Below, in pieces: positions 1 through 9,355 of a DNA stretch of 64,000 nucleotides. The translations under genes were made by a program, and so were the position numbers. The notes below the pieces were generated by a model, which was given only the letters and a program-made list of their open reading frames with translations, was not told the origin of the DNA and searched no databases. Positions within the stretch are counted from its first letter, which is position 1. Each line of letters opens with the position of its first letter. The DNA is from Sphingobacterium sp. LZ7M1 (lineage in GTDB: Bacteria > Bacteroidota > Bacteroidia > Sphingobacteriales > Sphingobacteriaceae). The stretch lies in NCBI RefSeq assembly GCF_024296865.1, contig NZ_CP101134.1:2666001-2730000 (forward strand), in the 5' to 3' direction.

Positions 1-960
1 CAAGTATCCGTTTTTACCATCCTGGATAATGTCACGTGGCCCACATTTGCATGCATATGATATCATAGGCAATCCGGACGCCTGCCCCTCTAGCAAGGCC
101 ATTGGTAAACCTTCATACCTTGAAGTCATGGCTATCATTGAGCTATCCAAGTATTGTTGGTCTATATTTCTTACTGGTTCTTGAAGAATTAAAGTCTTTT
201 CGAGTCCCAGCTTATTGATTTGATTCTGTAAGTTTTCCTTTTCTGGTCCTTTTCCAAAGATATTCAGCTTCCAATCTGGCTCTTGTTGATGAACTATTTT
301 CCAAACATCCACTAGATCCTCAAATCTTTTTTGATAATCATAGCGTCCGACAGCAATAACATGTTTCGAAGTTAAATTACTACGTTGCGAAACTGGAAAG
401 CTATTGGCATTTGGGATTACAATGATATTTGGAAGATCGCCCCAATAGGATTTATCTTCTTCTGTAAGGACGACGAATTTATCATATTTCTGAACGGTCT
501 TTAGGTCTTTTTTACTTCTATAGCTATCAATAATCTTCCAAATTCCTTTCCGACCATATTGCAATCTTTTAAATCTTGAAAAATGTATTTCAACAATCTT
601 CTTACTTCCATCTTTTATCTCAGGCAATAGGTCTACTTCATGATCGAACAGGGAAACACAGATTTCAGGTTGAATTGCTAACAGTTGTTCTGTTAGCAAT
701 TTTTTATGCAATGCCTGTTTTTTGGGGTAATCAAAAAGCTTTTTAAGAAGACCAGAACTATTATTTTCTGTATAATTTATGCCTAAATCTATTTGCTTTA
801 TTGATTCATCCAAATCAAAATAAGGTTTTCGATTTTTCTGATCAGTAGTAATGATGCTGATATCGTGTCCAAGTTTAGCAAGATAATTGGTTTTATTAGC
901 CAATACTCGCTCCATACCTCCTGAGTTAAATGTACCTAGGATGCAATAAACTATCTTCAT
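1..960 (-). CDS. GT4-family glycosyltransferase, 3' end outside the window
   Basis: The frame opens at an ATG on the minus strand at 960 and stays open to the window edge (320 codons), so the C-terminus is missing. The N-terminus (MKIVYCILGTFNSGGMERVL) is the usual glycosyltransferase group 1 start with a GGMERV nucleotide-sugar/acceptor loop. Near the cut end lie a VGRYDYQKRFEDLVD segment and a YEGLPMALLEGQASGLP segment, the E-x7-E type motif of retaining GT4 enzymes. It should transfer a sugar to a lipid-linked oligosaccharide at the cytoplasmic membrane. Its start overlaps the end of the upstream Wzy-like gene by about 35 bp, consistent with translational coupling in the polysaccharide operon. 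Donor and linkage cannot be read from sequence. Confidence 0.88.
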   Translation of the reverse strand, partial: MKIVYCILGTFNSGGMERVLANKTNYLAKLGHDISIITTDQKNRKPYFDLDESIKQIDLGINYTENNSSGLLKKLFDYPKKQALHKKLLTEQLLAIQPEICVSLFDHEVDLLPEIKDGSKKIVEIHFSRFKRLQYGRKGIWKIIDSYRSKKDLKTVQKYDKFVVLTEEDKSYWGDLPNIIVIPNANSFPVSQRSNLTSKHVIAVGRYDYQKRFEDLVDVWKIVHQQEPDWKLNIFGKGPEKENLQNQINKLGLEKTLILQEPVRNIDQQYLDSSMIAMTSRYEGLPMALLEGQASGLPMISYACKCGPRDIIQDGKNGYL

Positions 961-2224
961 AAACTTCTTCTTTTTCAGCTATATCTTCTGTAACCTTTAA
1001 CGAATCGATGCAATAAAAAACTGCGTATATAAAAAAGATATCAGTTGCAACCTTAAACCAGATAACGAAGGTTAAAACCAATAAAATCAAGAAAAACATC
1101 CAATAATCAGGGTGTCTTTTCATAAAAACCAATGCATTTACCACAAACAAAAGGGCGAATACAGAAAAACCAATTAAGCCAGAGTAAAGGATAAAACGAC
1201 AATAGCCAATATCCGTACTGAATACGAAGTTGTCAAACAATCCAGTACCGATTAACCAAGTTTTCTGATCCTCTGGCCATACCCACATTTCCCTATTCAA
1301 CTTATCTGTTGAGTCTGTTCTCCATTCACCTTTTTCAACGTAATTGAAGAAACCCTCAAAAGCAAAACGCATTTGATCATAAAACTCTGCGTTGGTATTG
1401 TATAGGTAAATGGATACTCCAATGGCTACAACCAGAAATAGTCCGAACAAAAGACTTAATTTTCCAGAATACTTCTTTACAGCTTGTCTAAAAACGGATG
1501 AACCAAATACTAAATAGCCTAAGGATGCCCCCAATCCTAAAATGGTCGTTCTAGAAATGGCATTTCCAATAATTGCAATAAAGAAAAAGGCGATTAACAA
1601 TAAACTAATTGACCAAGTATTGTTCCTAACTTTTTCATCATTATTTAGGGTTGCAGTAATCATTAATAAAACGATGGTAAACCTAACACCAGCGGGGTCT
1701 AATGCTGCACCAATCCCATAAAGTCTTCCGACCTCTTCAAAGAATTCCTGGCCTTGAGACACATAACTATCTACGAAAAGCTTGACACTTGGGATATTAT
1801 CAATCATAAGTGCTGCTATACATTGAAAGACACAAACCGCTGTGGCATAAAAAGTTATTAACTTAAAATCAACTTTCCCATGGACAGATTTAATCATAGT
1901 ACAGATAGCATAAGCGCCAAAGTACCAAACAGCAAAACTTAGTATATAAGAAGCATAGGCGTAATCGGTAGTTTTATTTATGTCGGTAGAATAGAAGCAG
2001 ATGAATGAAAACAACAAAGCTAATATGACTGAAACTAAAAACCCTTTTGAAATTTTAATTTCTTTTTCCATTAACCAATTCATCCCAGCAAACATAACAC
2101 CTAGCAATGCTAGGATCATTTTGGTGTTTAGGCTAGGTAGAAAAGTGAAAGAGATCGGAAAGAGATAAAAACTCACCGAAGCTCCTAGAATAATATAAAG
2201 CAACAATCGAATCATATAGTACAA
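926..2224 (-). CDS. Wzy-like O-antigen/polysaccharide polymerase
   Basis: A 432-residue, strongly hydrophobic protein with about ten predicted membrane segments and one larger hydrophilic loop in the second half (around residues 275-320, rich in D/E/W). This is the layout of Wzy/O-antigen ligase-type integral membrane proteins, which polymerise undecaprenyl-linked repeat units on the periplasmic face. Sequence conservation in this class is very low, so the call rests on topology, length and its place inside a locus with flippases and a priming transferase. It is the only polymerase candidate in the visible part of the locus. Start could be the first Met or the Met three codons later. Confidence 0.75.
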   Translation of the reverse strand: MYYMIRLLLYIILGASVSFYLFPISFTFLPSLNTKMILALLGVMFAGMNWLMEKEIKISKGFLVSVILALLFSFICFYSTDINKTTDYAYASYILSFAVWYFGAYAICTMIKSVHGKVDFKLITFYATAVCVFQCIAALMIDNIPSVKLFVDSYVSQGQEFFEEVGRLYGIGAALDPAGVRFTIVLLMITATLNNDEKVRNNTWSISLLLIAFFFIAIIGNAISRTTILGLGASLGYLVFGSSVFRQAVKKYSGKLSLLFGLFLVVAIGVSIYLYNTNAEFYDQMRFAFEGFFNYVEKGEWRTDSTDKLNREMWVWPEDQKTWLIGTGLFDNFVFSTDIGYCRFILYSGLIGFSVFALLFVVNALVFMKRHPDYWMFFLILLVLTFVIWFKVATDIFFIYAVFYCIDSLKVTEDIAEKEEVYEDSLLHPRYI

Positions 2225-2227
2225 TGA

Positions 2228-3220
2228 TTATTTATACAATACTCCATAAACCATTCTCAAAACAACTCTATTATAAAGTTTAATCAGCCAAAATTGTTTT
2301 TTGACTGCAGCTAATTGTAAAAGTCTTGTTCTCATAGGAAGGGCTGTGTTTTCCATCACATACGGATTTGCCTCTGGAAACCAGCTTAGCCACTTTTCAT
2401 ATTGAGAGATTTTTTCAGAAATTAATAATGGTAGTTTTATATTTAATTTTAAATAATATATTAAGTTACCTAACTTATCTGATAATTCACTGTTTTTTAA
2501 ATAGTTTTCAACGTCTTCTACGTTTGCTGACACTTGTTCAATATGACTATCGGAATAGGTTTTTGTCAATGAAGCGGTATTACTTTGTCCATAGTGATAA
2601 AAATGACGATCTAAATAAGCTACATTTTTCGCACTACAGAACAATTTAATCGCTACCATCAGATCCTCCCCCATATTTTTACCTTCAATGAATCGAATAT
2701 TGTGATCAACAAATAATTTTGTCTTGAACAAAAACAGCCATAGGTTCCACCTCATCGTTCCCCTCATCATCTTTTCAATTGCCTCCATCGGTGATTCAAA
2801 ATTTGGCTGATTCATCTTTCTTTCATTTTTCTCAAAAGTCAGATACCAACTAAATCCCAAAATATCGAGATTCTCTTTTTCAGCCTTTTCAGCTGACAAC
2901 TCCAAGGCATCATGGTCAATTGCATCATCTGCATCAACAAAATAAATATACTCCCCTTTTACAGCATCCAACCCCGTGTTTCTAGCAGCTGCAACACCCC
3001 TATTCACCTCATGGATAATGATTTCTACATCAAACTGTGATTGGTCTCTAAACTTTTCCAACACCTGTAAGCTTTTATCCGTGCTACAATCATTGATGAA
3101 AATTATCTGTAAATTTTTGTAAGTCTGGGATGATAAAGAATCCAAACATATATGCAAAGTTTTCTCTGCATTATAAACAGGAACAATTATCGAAATTAGT
3201 GGCTTTCTATTCATTTTCAA
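2228..3220 (-). CDS. GT2-family glycosyltransferase
   Basis: A 330-residue GT-A fold enzyme. The N-terminal 110 residues carry the family signature: SIIVPVYNAEKTL, the nucleotide-binding Asp in FINDCSTD (residue 44), NRGVAAARN, and the metal-binding YFVDADDAI (DADD about residues 96-99). The C-terminal third is variable and probably determines acceptor choice. It sits 3 bp from the polymerase gene and 12 bp from a GT14 gene, so it is part of the same transcript. Inverting transfer of one sugar of the repeat unit is expected; the donor is unknown. Confidence 0.9.
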   Translation of the reverse strand: MKMNRKPLISIIVPVYNAEKTLHICLDSLSSQTYKNLQIIFINDCSTDKSLQVLEKFRDQSQFDVEIIIHEVNRGVAAARNTGLDAVKGEYIYFVDADDAIDHDALELSAEKAEKENLDILGFSWYLTFEKNERKMNQPNFESPMEAIEKMMRGTMRWNLWLFLFKTKLFVDHNIRFIEGKNMGEDLMVAIKLFCSAKNVAYLDRHFYHYGQSNTASLTKTYSDSHIEQVSANVEDVENYLKNSELSDKLGNLIYYLKLNIKLPLLISEKISQYEKWLSWFPEANPYVMENTALPMRTRLLQLAAVKKQFWLIKLYNRVVLRMVYGVLYK

Positions 3221-3232
3221 GTCCCCACAAAA

Positions 3233-4108
3233 CTAAGCTTTATTTGTCTGAACATACTGTAGAATTTTATCTACAACATTGATACTCTTTGAATTAAACT
3301 TCCGTGCAAACAATTTATCTGAGTGTATTAAATACTCAAAATCAGCATCTTCCCAATCTCTGATCACATTATTTTCCCATCGAATCTCTCGCATACAGCC
3401 TCTTCCCTCATCCTTGTAATCATAAACTTTATTTTTGTATACGGAATTCCAACAAATCGTTTGAACTACAATTTCATCACAGCAAAAACTGTTTTGATAT
3501 ATTCGCAAAATCTTATTTTTATCCTTTAATATTAGTTTAACCAAGCCATCAGAAATACTTAACCATTGCGTCCCTTTCTTGAATTCAATACTTTTATTCC
3601 TTTTATAACCAATAAGTTCCTGAACTCGAATTAAACTTGCTCTTACAATTCTTTTCAGTTGATTGGAAACTCCTTCATTCGTTCTAAAAGAACTTGAAAA
3701 CAAATGGGTCCTTCTTACCTTCCTATCAATTTCTTTACTTATGTCCCCAGTATAAAAACCAATAAACTCCTTTCCTTGGTTGGAGTTAAAAAATTGATGA
3801 ATGAAATCTTGGGACTTTATTGGCATATCTACCCCTGATAATAAGTGGTAATATTGATAGGACTTGTTTTTTGAGGCTGCCTCGAAAAGATTCAGTTCAG
3901 CTTCCACTACAGTTACATCTCCCCATTTAACATCTACGCGGTTTTCCAGAATAAATAATTTCGAAAATTTTACCGCTAAGGTCGGTAACTCTTTAACTTT
4001 TGCGTCGAAGTGGATATAGATATCATTTCTCACATCATCAAGTGATTCAATAAGTCTGTTTAAAACCTCAAACTCATTATGAGCTAATATCAGGTATGCA
4101 TGTTTCAT
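3233..4108 (-). CDS. GT14-like beta-1,6-N-acetylglucosaminyltransferase family protein (copy 1)
   Basis: This 291-residue protein starts MKHAYLILAHNEFEVL and continues with the DDVRNDIYIHFDAK, DVKWGDVTVVEAELNLF and YHLLSGVDMPIKS segments typical of the core-2/I-branching enzyme family (GT14), which also includes peptide O-xylosyltransferases. Later motifs KGTQWLSIS and CCDEIVVQT match the catalytic half of that family. Bacterial members occur in capsule and O-antigen loci and are predicted to add GlcNAc or a related sugar. It lies directly downstream of a second GT14 gene that shares the same opening and motif order, so the pair looks like a tandem duplication. Confidence 0.85.
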   Translation of the reverse strand: MKHAYLILAHNEFEVLNRLIESLDDVRNDIYIHFDAKVKELPTLAVKFSKLFILENRVDVKWGDVTVVEAELNLFEAASKNKSYQYYHLLSGVDMPIKSQDFIHQFFNSNQGKEFIGFYTGDISKEIDRKVRRTHLFSSSFRTNEGVSNQLKRIVRASLIRVQELIGYKRNKSIEFKKGTQWLSISDGLVKLILKDKNKILRIYQNSFCCDEIVVQTICWNSVYKNKVYDYKDEGRGCMREIRWENNVIRDWEDADFEYLIHSDKLFARKFNSKSINVVDKILQYVQTNKA

Positions 4109-4110
4109 AA

Positions 4111-4950
4111 TTAGGATTTAATTCTATCCAATATCTTTTCAACTATTCCAAAATGTGATGAGCTAAATTTCCTTGCAAATAAGCAATTAGATTCAATTAA
4201 AGACCCAAGATCTTCTTGAGAAAAAATTGTTGAATTTGCATTACCAACTTTATGCATCAATACCCTATCAGAATACATAATGTTCCAATTTTTTCCAGAA
4301 TAGACAAGTTCAGTAGGTACGAAAAGCTCATCTCCGCACATGGTATATTTATATTTTTTTAATATTGTTTTCTTTCTAGACAAAAGGAATTTTACGGCGT
4401 CATCAGTAATACTAACCCAGTTTGAAGCCTTAATAAAGGTGCGATCTTTATTCACATATACCCCAAGTAGATCCTGCACCTTGATTCCTACCCTCCATAA
4501 CCTTTGAGACATCAATCTGGAGTTAAAGCTCTTCATAAATAAATTCATACGATTCCCTTTTCTTTCAAGTTCTTCAGGACTCGAGGGCATCGGAACGAAT
4601 ACTTGGGAAATGGGTATGGATGAGAAATATTCATGAAAGGTATCTTGTTTGACCAATGGGAGATGGACGCCGGAAATCATGTGATAATAGGCATAAGGAC
4701 CGTTTTGATTTGCCAATTCAAAAAGGGCAAATTCTGCTTCAATCTGGCTGATATCTCCCCACCTAACATCTATCCTGCTTGAATTATCTACAAAAAACAG
4801 ATTCGAATATTTACTTTTTATTGCAGGTAAATCGTTCACTTTCTTATCAATATGGATGAAGATATCATTTCGACTATCGTCTAGAAGATCGACCAGAATT
4901 GATAGTATATCAAATTCATTATGAGCTATAATCAGGAATGCGTGTTTCAT
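4111..4950 (-). CDS. GT14-like glycosyltransferase (copy 2)
   Basis: A 279-residue paralogue of the gene that follows it: it opens MKHAFLIIAHNEFDIL, then DDSRNDIFIHIDKK, DVRWGDISQIEAEFALF and YHMISGVHLPLVKQ, then KASNWVSIT and CGDELFVPT. These are the same motifs at the same spacing, with clear divergence elsewhere, so the two may add different sugars or act on different acceptors. Its ATG overlaps the stop of the upstream gene by 4 bp, a translational-coupling arrangement. The family assignment is firm; the specific linkage (beta-1,6-GlcNAc in eukaryotic relatives) is inference. Confidence 0.85.
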   Translation of the reverse strand: MKHAFLIIAHNEFDILSILVDLLDDSRNDIFIHIDKKVNDLPAIKSKYSNLFFVDNSSRIDVRWGDISQIEAEFALFELANQNGPYAYYHMISGVHLPLVKQDTFHEYFSSIPISQVFVPMPSSPEELERKGNRMNLFMKSFNSRLMSQRLWRVGIKVQDLLGVYVNKDRTFIKASNWVSITDDAVKFLLSRKKTILKKYKYTMCGDELFVPTELVYSGKNWNIMYSDRVLMHKVGNANSTIFSQEDLGSLIESNCLFARKFSSSHFGIVEKILDRIKS

Positions 4951-5873
4951 AATTTATTCGAGTTTTGTAAAAATGCATTCATTTTCTTCATACCATCAGC
5001 ATCAAAATAGGACATTTTATGAGTTGATGTAAAATTCAAAGCCTCCCCATATTCCATTAATCCTTCTAACCCATTGAATTTAGTCTGAAGGATATGAGGA
5101 TATACATCACTGACCACTTGACACTGCTTGTCCTTTAATTCCCCTTCTACAAGTTCATTATATAAAATTTGAAAGAAGAAATAATCTATAATTTCATTTT
5201 GCGTTCGCCAATAATATAATATCAACTCCAACATATCTGTTATCAAGTCATTGCCTTTCTCAGCATAGATAATGCTGTTTAATACCTTGACTTTAAATTC
5301 TTTGTCCCATCCCCAATAAAAGGCATAACTGTTCTCCCAAAAACTCTTTTTTTGCTCCTTATTATCCCTTTGATACATAAAGTAAGGCAAGGATTTAAAT
5401 TTTTCATCTAATGGAGCTGTCAATAAAATCGTAGCATCCAGCCACACGCCTCCATAAAGACTGAGTAATGAAAGTCGAAGTAGATCAGAAAAAAAAGTTC
5501 TCTTAAAAATACCCTTTTCTAATTTTTCAATGACATATTCTGGAAGATCCACATAATCCTTATAATTTGAGTCGTCAATTCGAATTACTAAATAATCGGC
5601 TTTATATTGATCTACTGATTCAAAACAATGTTTCACAACCTCAGGAAGAGAAGCATCGCTACAGCCCTGACCCCAATACTGCCAAATAATCCTATCGGTT
5701 TGAAATTCTTTTTTAGGTTTTAAATTTTCAAGAACAATTTGACCAGAATAATATTGATCGATTACAGGATGCCAAAAACTAGCAACTTCCTTATGCTTCT
5801 TGATAATCTTGGTTTTTCTTATGAATGACCAGATTTGACTAATTATGGGTAAATTTTTTATACTTCCTAGCAC
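4947..5873 (-). CDS. Capsular polysaccharide synthesis/DXD-sugar transferase (GT32-like)
   Basis: A 308-residue protein with the hallmarks of the capsular polysaccharide synthesis / Gly_transf_sug group: IWQYWGQG near residue 65, then DLLRLSLLSLYGGVWLDATI (about residues 130-149), in which DLLR, YGG and the D-A-T metal/donor site are diagnostic. It is one of three such enzymes in this locus; the other two are closer to each other than to this one. No signal peptide or strong membrane segment is seen, so it should act at the inner face of the cytoplasmic membrane. The 39-bp gap to the upstream gene and 4-bp overlap with the downstream gene place it within the operon. Confidence 0.85.
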   Translation of the reverse strand: MLGSIKNLPIISQIWSFIRKTKIIKKHKEVASFWHPVIDQYYSGQIVLENLKPKKEFQTDRIIWQYWGQGCSDASLPEVVKHCFESVDQYKADYLVIRIDDSNYKDYVDLPEYVIEKLEKGIFKRTFFSDLLRLSLLSLYGGVWLDATILLTAPLDEKFKSLPYFMYQRDNKEQKKSFWENSYAFYWGWDKEFKVKVLNSIIYAEKGNDLITDMLELILYYWRTQNEIIDYFFFQILYNELVEGELKDKQCQVVSDVYPHILQTKFNGLEGLMEYGEALNFTSTHKMSYFDADGMKKMNAFLQNSNKL

Positions 5874-5912
5874 CTTTCAATAAATTAGAGAATTGAAAAA
5901 AATTATTAGAAA

Positions 5913-6842
5913 TCAAATATTTTTAATTTTTCGAATTAACGCAATTGAACCTAAACTAACTTTTCCTAATATTGGCATTAGCAGTAACTTCGCTAATGAT
6001 TGAAGTTTCATATTTGGATTCCATTTTTCTTTATATTCTTGAGGTAAGTCAAAATAATATTTCCACCAAACTTCAAATTTTATGGTCAACTCATTCCATG
6101 GTTTTCCACCTGTATAATGTATTGTTCCAGTATTTTGAATTTGATTCCAATCAGTCTCCGTATATTTTTTCAGAAAATCAGGCTTGAATTGAGGAAGGAA
6201 AAAGGTACGAATTCCATTATATACTGGCGATAGGCCCAATACTTTCCCTTTACAATAAATATTGAGTACATCCTGGTCTGGGAATTGTAAATAAGGAACC
6301 TTCAGACCATCAATAAACTTTTTCGACATATTGTCTTGGCGCATTAACTCCAAATTCATCAGCAAAAAACCAGAATTAAAGTAGAAACCGGGTTCACAGC
6401 CAATTTCTTCTAAATACGGTATCTGTGATTCCAATGCAGCTTCATAAACGGCAGCTAGGTAGTTACCGTTTAAGTCCATAGATTCATATAATTCACCGAG
6501 ATCCTTTTGAATGATAACATCGCAATCGGTATAAATTACACGATCATATTGTTTTAGAAGTTCGGGTAATAACAATCGAAATGAGGCAGCAATGGTATAT
6601 CGCTCATCTACATAAACGCCTTCTAATGCCCCGTCAAGGTTTAGAAACGTGAATTTCATCCGTTGTGGATTTAACTTCGCTAATAAGCCCTGCAGATCCT
6701 CAGGAAGGTCTTTTGTTAATAAACAGATTACTTCAAATTGATATTTTGGATTTGAATTTTTTAAAATGGAAGACAAACAGGTTACTGCAGGAATAAAATA
6801 ATTCTCAGTAAATGCGACTACTATTGGAACCGAAACACGCAT
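5913..6842 (-). CDS. GT8-family glycosyltransferase (LgtC-like)
   Basis: A 309-residue retaining GT-A enzyme. Seen in sequence: the N-terminal IVVAFTENYFIPAVTCLSSIL donor-binding strand-helix, RVIYTDCDVIIQKDL with the DxD motif at about residues 106-108, YFNSGFLLMNL, and the C-terminal HYTGGKPW element (about residues 242-249) that closes over the donor in LgtC-type enzymes. GT8 members of this kind transfer galactose or glucose in alpha linkage from UDP-sugars to lipopolysaccharide or capsule intermediates. A hydrophobic/basic C-terminal tail could tether it to the membrane. The donor sugar is inference. Confidence 0.9.
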   Translation of the reverse strand: MRVSVPIVVAFTENYFIPAVTCLSSILKNSNPKYQFEVICLLTKDLPEDLQGLLAKLNPQRMKFTFLNLDGALEGVYVDERYTIAASFRLLLPELLKQYDRVIYTDCDVIIQKDLGELYESMDLNGNYLAAVYEAALESQIPYLEEIGCEPGFYFNSGFLLMNLELMRQDNMSKKFIDGLKVPYLQFPDQDVLNIYCKGKVLGLSPVYNGIRTFFLPQFKPDFLKKYTETDWNQIQNTGTIHYTGGKPWNELTIKFEVWWKYYFDLPQEYKEKWNPNMKLQSLAKLLLMPILGKVSLGSIALIRKIKNI

Positions 6843-6875
6843 AAAAAATATAAATTATTAGGACTTTCCTCTTAA

Positions 6876-7796
6876 CTAACGTAGTAGTTTGTCCTTAAAA
6901 AATCTAAAGTACATAATCATTTTATCCTTTCTACTTAATAATTCACAATTCTCTATACATCTTGCTTTATTTATAGGTAAATTCTTAACAGCTACATTAT
7001 AATAATCATAAACACATTTTTGATAAAGGGTGTCCCATTGGATTTTCTGCAAACACAGCTTCTCAATTTCATCCTTTGGCTGATGATAATCAATTGCTCG
7101 CATCATGGTATAAAGATGAGTAATTGCCTTTATTTTGTGTTCATATTTCGTTTTATCACTTGAAAGATGGATATCTGAGACCCTAAAATCAAATAATAAT
7201 TGACTTGTATTAGCTATTCCATTTCTAGCCAGTTTCACTGTACTAATAGTATCAGTTCCAAAGGCAAAAGGCAAACTGTCAAACCTTTCTTTTTGGATCA
7301 CTTTAGTCTTAAACATGTAATTTCCAATACATACAAACGGAATGCCTTTTACCCAGTCATAGACATATTCCATCTGGCTACACTTTTCGGCCAAGATTCC
7401 ATCGATTTCCAATAGGTCACCAGCATCATTTATTACAGAGACCCTAGCGCGTAAAATATCAACCTCTGGATATTTCTTAATCAACTCTATGCAATTTGCG
7501 GTAAATTCAGGATGATAAAGGTCATCATCTGCAGCTAAAACTAAATAATCTCCTTTAGCATAATCAATTGATTTATTCCATTGAGCTACAAGATCTTTCC
7601 CTCCAATATTTACTTCGTTTTTATAATAAGAAATTCTTGGGTCCTGATAAGTTGAAACTATTTCATATAAATTTTCTGGAGAATTATCATCTATAATTAT
7701 TAACTCTATTTCTGAATAAGTTTGATCTAATATACTATCGATTGCTTGTTTAAGGAATTTCGATTTATATGCTGGAAGAACAAATGAAATTAACAT
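6876..7796 (-). CDS. GT2-family glycosyltransferase
   Basis: A 306-residue enzyme with a canonical GT2 N-terminus: MLISFVLPAYKSKFLKQAID, ELIIIDDNSPENL, NIGGKDLVAQWNKSI and DYLVLAADDDLYHPEF (the metal-binding DDD near residue 90). The C-terminal half, with many Tyr, Trp and Cys residues, has no family signature. It is separated from the serine-acetyltransferase-like gene upstream by 6 bp, and is followed after 33 bp by the GT8 gene. A role in repeat-unit assembly is expected. Confidence 0.88.
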   Translation of the reverse strand: MLISFVLPAYKSKFLKQAIDSILDQTYSEIELIIIDDNSPENLYEIVSTYQDPRISYYKNEVNIGGKDLVAQWNKSIDYAKGDYLVLAADDDLYHPEFTANCIELIKKYPEVDILRARVSVINDAGDLLEIDGILAEKCSQMEYVYDWVKGIPFVCIGNYMFKTKVIQKERFDSLPFAFGTDTISTVKLARNGIANTSQLLFDFRVSDIHLSSDKTKYEHKIKAITHLYTMMRAIDYHQPKDEIEKLCLQKIQWDTLYQKCVYDYYNVAVKNLPINKARCIENCELLSRKDKMIMYFRFFKDKLLR

Positions 7797-7802
7797 ACTT
7801 GA

Positions 7803-8360
7803 TTATTTTTTAACGATTACCTTACCTGGAATTCCAACAACAGAAACACCTTCCTCAAGGATTGAATTTAACACAATTGACCCTGCTCCAATTTTTACAT
7901 GATTCGATATTGTAATATCTCCTAAAACTTGGCAACCTTGACCAAAATCCACAAAATCTCCAATGACTGGCAAGCCATTATCATCACTTCCGGTATTACC
8001 AATACAACAATTCCCATGAATGGTACAGTTTTCCCCTATCCTTGCTTTTGGGTTGATAATTATGGAACCATAATGTGCCAAGTGCAATCCTAACCCGAAA
8101 CAACCGGCAGGAATAAAAAACCCAAGCTTTGATCCTAGTTTATTTTTCTTTCTCGTATAATAAAACTTCAACAATTTATTAGGTTGCAAAAAAGTATAAT
8201 ATTCTTCAGATCTTAAGGCAACTACAAATGACCTCAAAAGATATCTTTCAGAACAAAGAATCCAATCAATAATATTTTCCCTAGAAAATCTTGCTGGATA
8301 ATACATTCTGTCCCCTTTTATATATTGGCTCTTTGTGTAGTTTTTATATTTATTCAACAT
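7803..8360 (-). CDS. Serine acetyltransferase-like hexapeptide O-acetyltransferase
   Basis: A 185-residue protein whose C-terminal half is a left-handed beta-helix built of hexapeptide repeats (IIINPKARIGENCTIHGNCC, then IGDFVDFGQGCQVLGDITI and HVKIGAGSIVL), ending in the VVGIPGKVI cap. The layout is that of CysE-like acyltransferases found in polysaccharide loci (EpsC/WcaB-type), which use acetyl-CoA to O-acetylate a sugar, rather than true cysteine biosynthesis enzymes. The N-terminal 80 residues are helical and basic. It starts only 5 bp after the upstream transferase stop. Modification of the repeat unit by acetylation is the likely role. Confidence 0.82.
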   Translation of the reverse strand: MLNKYKNYTKSQYIKGDRMYYPARFSRENIIDWILCSERYLLRSFVVALRSEEYYTFLQPNKLLKFYYTRKKNKLGSKLGFFIPAGCFGLGLHLAHYGSIIINPKARIGENCTIHGNCCIGNTGSDDNGLPVIGDFVDFGQGCQVLGDITISNHVKIGAGSIVLNSILEEGVSVVGIPGKVIVKK

Positions 8361-8365
8361 GAATA

Positions 8366-9310
8366 TTATGATGCTACGTTCGATTTATTATTTAGAATTT
8401 GGCCTATTATACTCTCTCTTTTTATCAAATTGACCTTTGAATAAAATTCAACTAACTCTCTATCTTTTGATGTCAATTTCAAAACAGGAAAATTATTAAT
8501 GTTCATTTTTTGCCTACATAGGACATAATTAATCCTGTTAAAATCCCAATCACAATTCTCCTGGATAAAAAATGCACTGTCCTCACATTTTTTCAAATAC
8601 ATATTTACATCCTTCAATTCTCGGCTAGCAATCTGCTCACACATATTTAACATGAGATAAGCTGGATTTGACAAGTCTTGTGATATCAATTTATAATCCG
8701 CTCTTGATTTTAATACTTCAAAAAATCCTTTACTACCATATTTTATTATTGGGGAAAACATTTCCAGCCAACGGTTAATAAAATAATTGTTCGGCCCTGT
8801 TGCTAAAAACCAAGTTTCTACAATGGGAAATTCTTTACAAACAGTACTTTTCTCACGGTAATAACCGATCAAATCATAATGGCTTGAATTACTCATCTCT
8901 TCTATCCAATCCAATTTATCTACCAGAATAGTAGTCGCATCTAACCAAATACCACCATTTGTAGATAGTAATTTCAACCGGATATAATCTGCTTTGTGGG
9001 CAGCCAACATGTCTTTATGAAAATCAACTTTTGGAATGAAATCAAAGAGATTGGTTTCATTCAACACCGTAAATTCATAGGTAGGGTTTTTCCTTTTGTT
9101 GTTTTCAATTATTGCCTTTATCAAATCAGGAACCTGTAAAGAATCCCAATAGATCCATACTTTTTTAGGTATTTTGACAGAGGAAATAGCATTCTTTTTA
9201 AGCAATGAAATATTACTTTCTAAATGATGTGTTCCATTTTTAATGAAACTGTTCTTTAGAAAATTAACTCCAAAACTTTTAATAAAATTAACTAATTCCT
9301 TTTCAATCAT
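8366..9310 (-). CDS. Capsular polysaccharide synthesis/DXD-sugar transferase (GT32-like)
   Basis: A 314-residue member of the capsular synthesis family: KKVWIYWDSLQVPDLIK, then ADYIRLKLLSTNGGIWLDAT containing the DxxR-x-L, GG and D-A-T signature, DLIGYYRE and FPIVETWFLAT. It is a tandem paralogue of the upstream gene at 9356-10291: both share the GYYR, FP(I/V)(V/I)ETWFLA and C-terminal (S/F)-I-G-Q-(I/L)-L-N segments. Together with the gene at 4947-5873 it makes three such enzymes in one locus. Acts in the cytoplasm on the lipid-linked intermediate; donor unknown. Confidence 0.85.
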   Translation of the reverse strand: MIEKELVNFIKSFGVNFLKNSFIKNGTHHLESNISLLKKNAISSVKIPKKVWIYWDSLQVPDLIKAIIENNKRKNPTYEFTVLNETNLFDFIPKVDFHKDMLAAHKADYIRLKLLSTNGGIWLDATTILVDKLDWIEEMSNSSHYDLIGYYREKSTVCKEFPIVETWFLATGPNNYFINRWLEMFSPIIKYGSKGFFEVLKSRADYKLISQDLSNPAYLMLNMCEQIASRELKDVNMYLKKCEDSAFFIQENCDWDFNRINYVLCRQKMNINNFPVLKLTSKDRELVEFYSKVNLIKRESIIGQILNNKSNVAS

Positions 9311-9355
9311 AAAACATGTTTGTTATTTATTCAAAAACAATATTTATTAAGATTT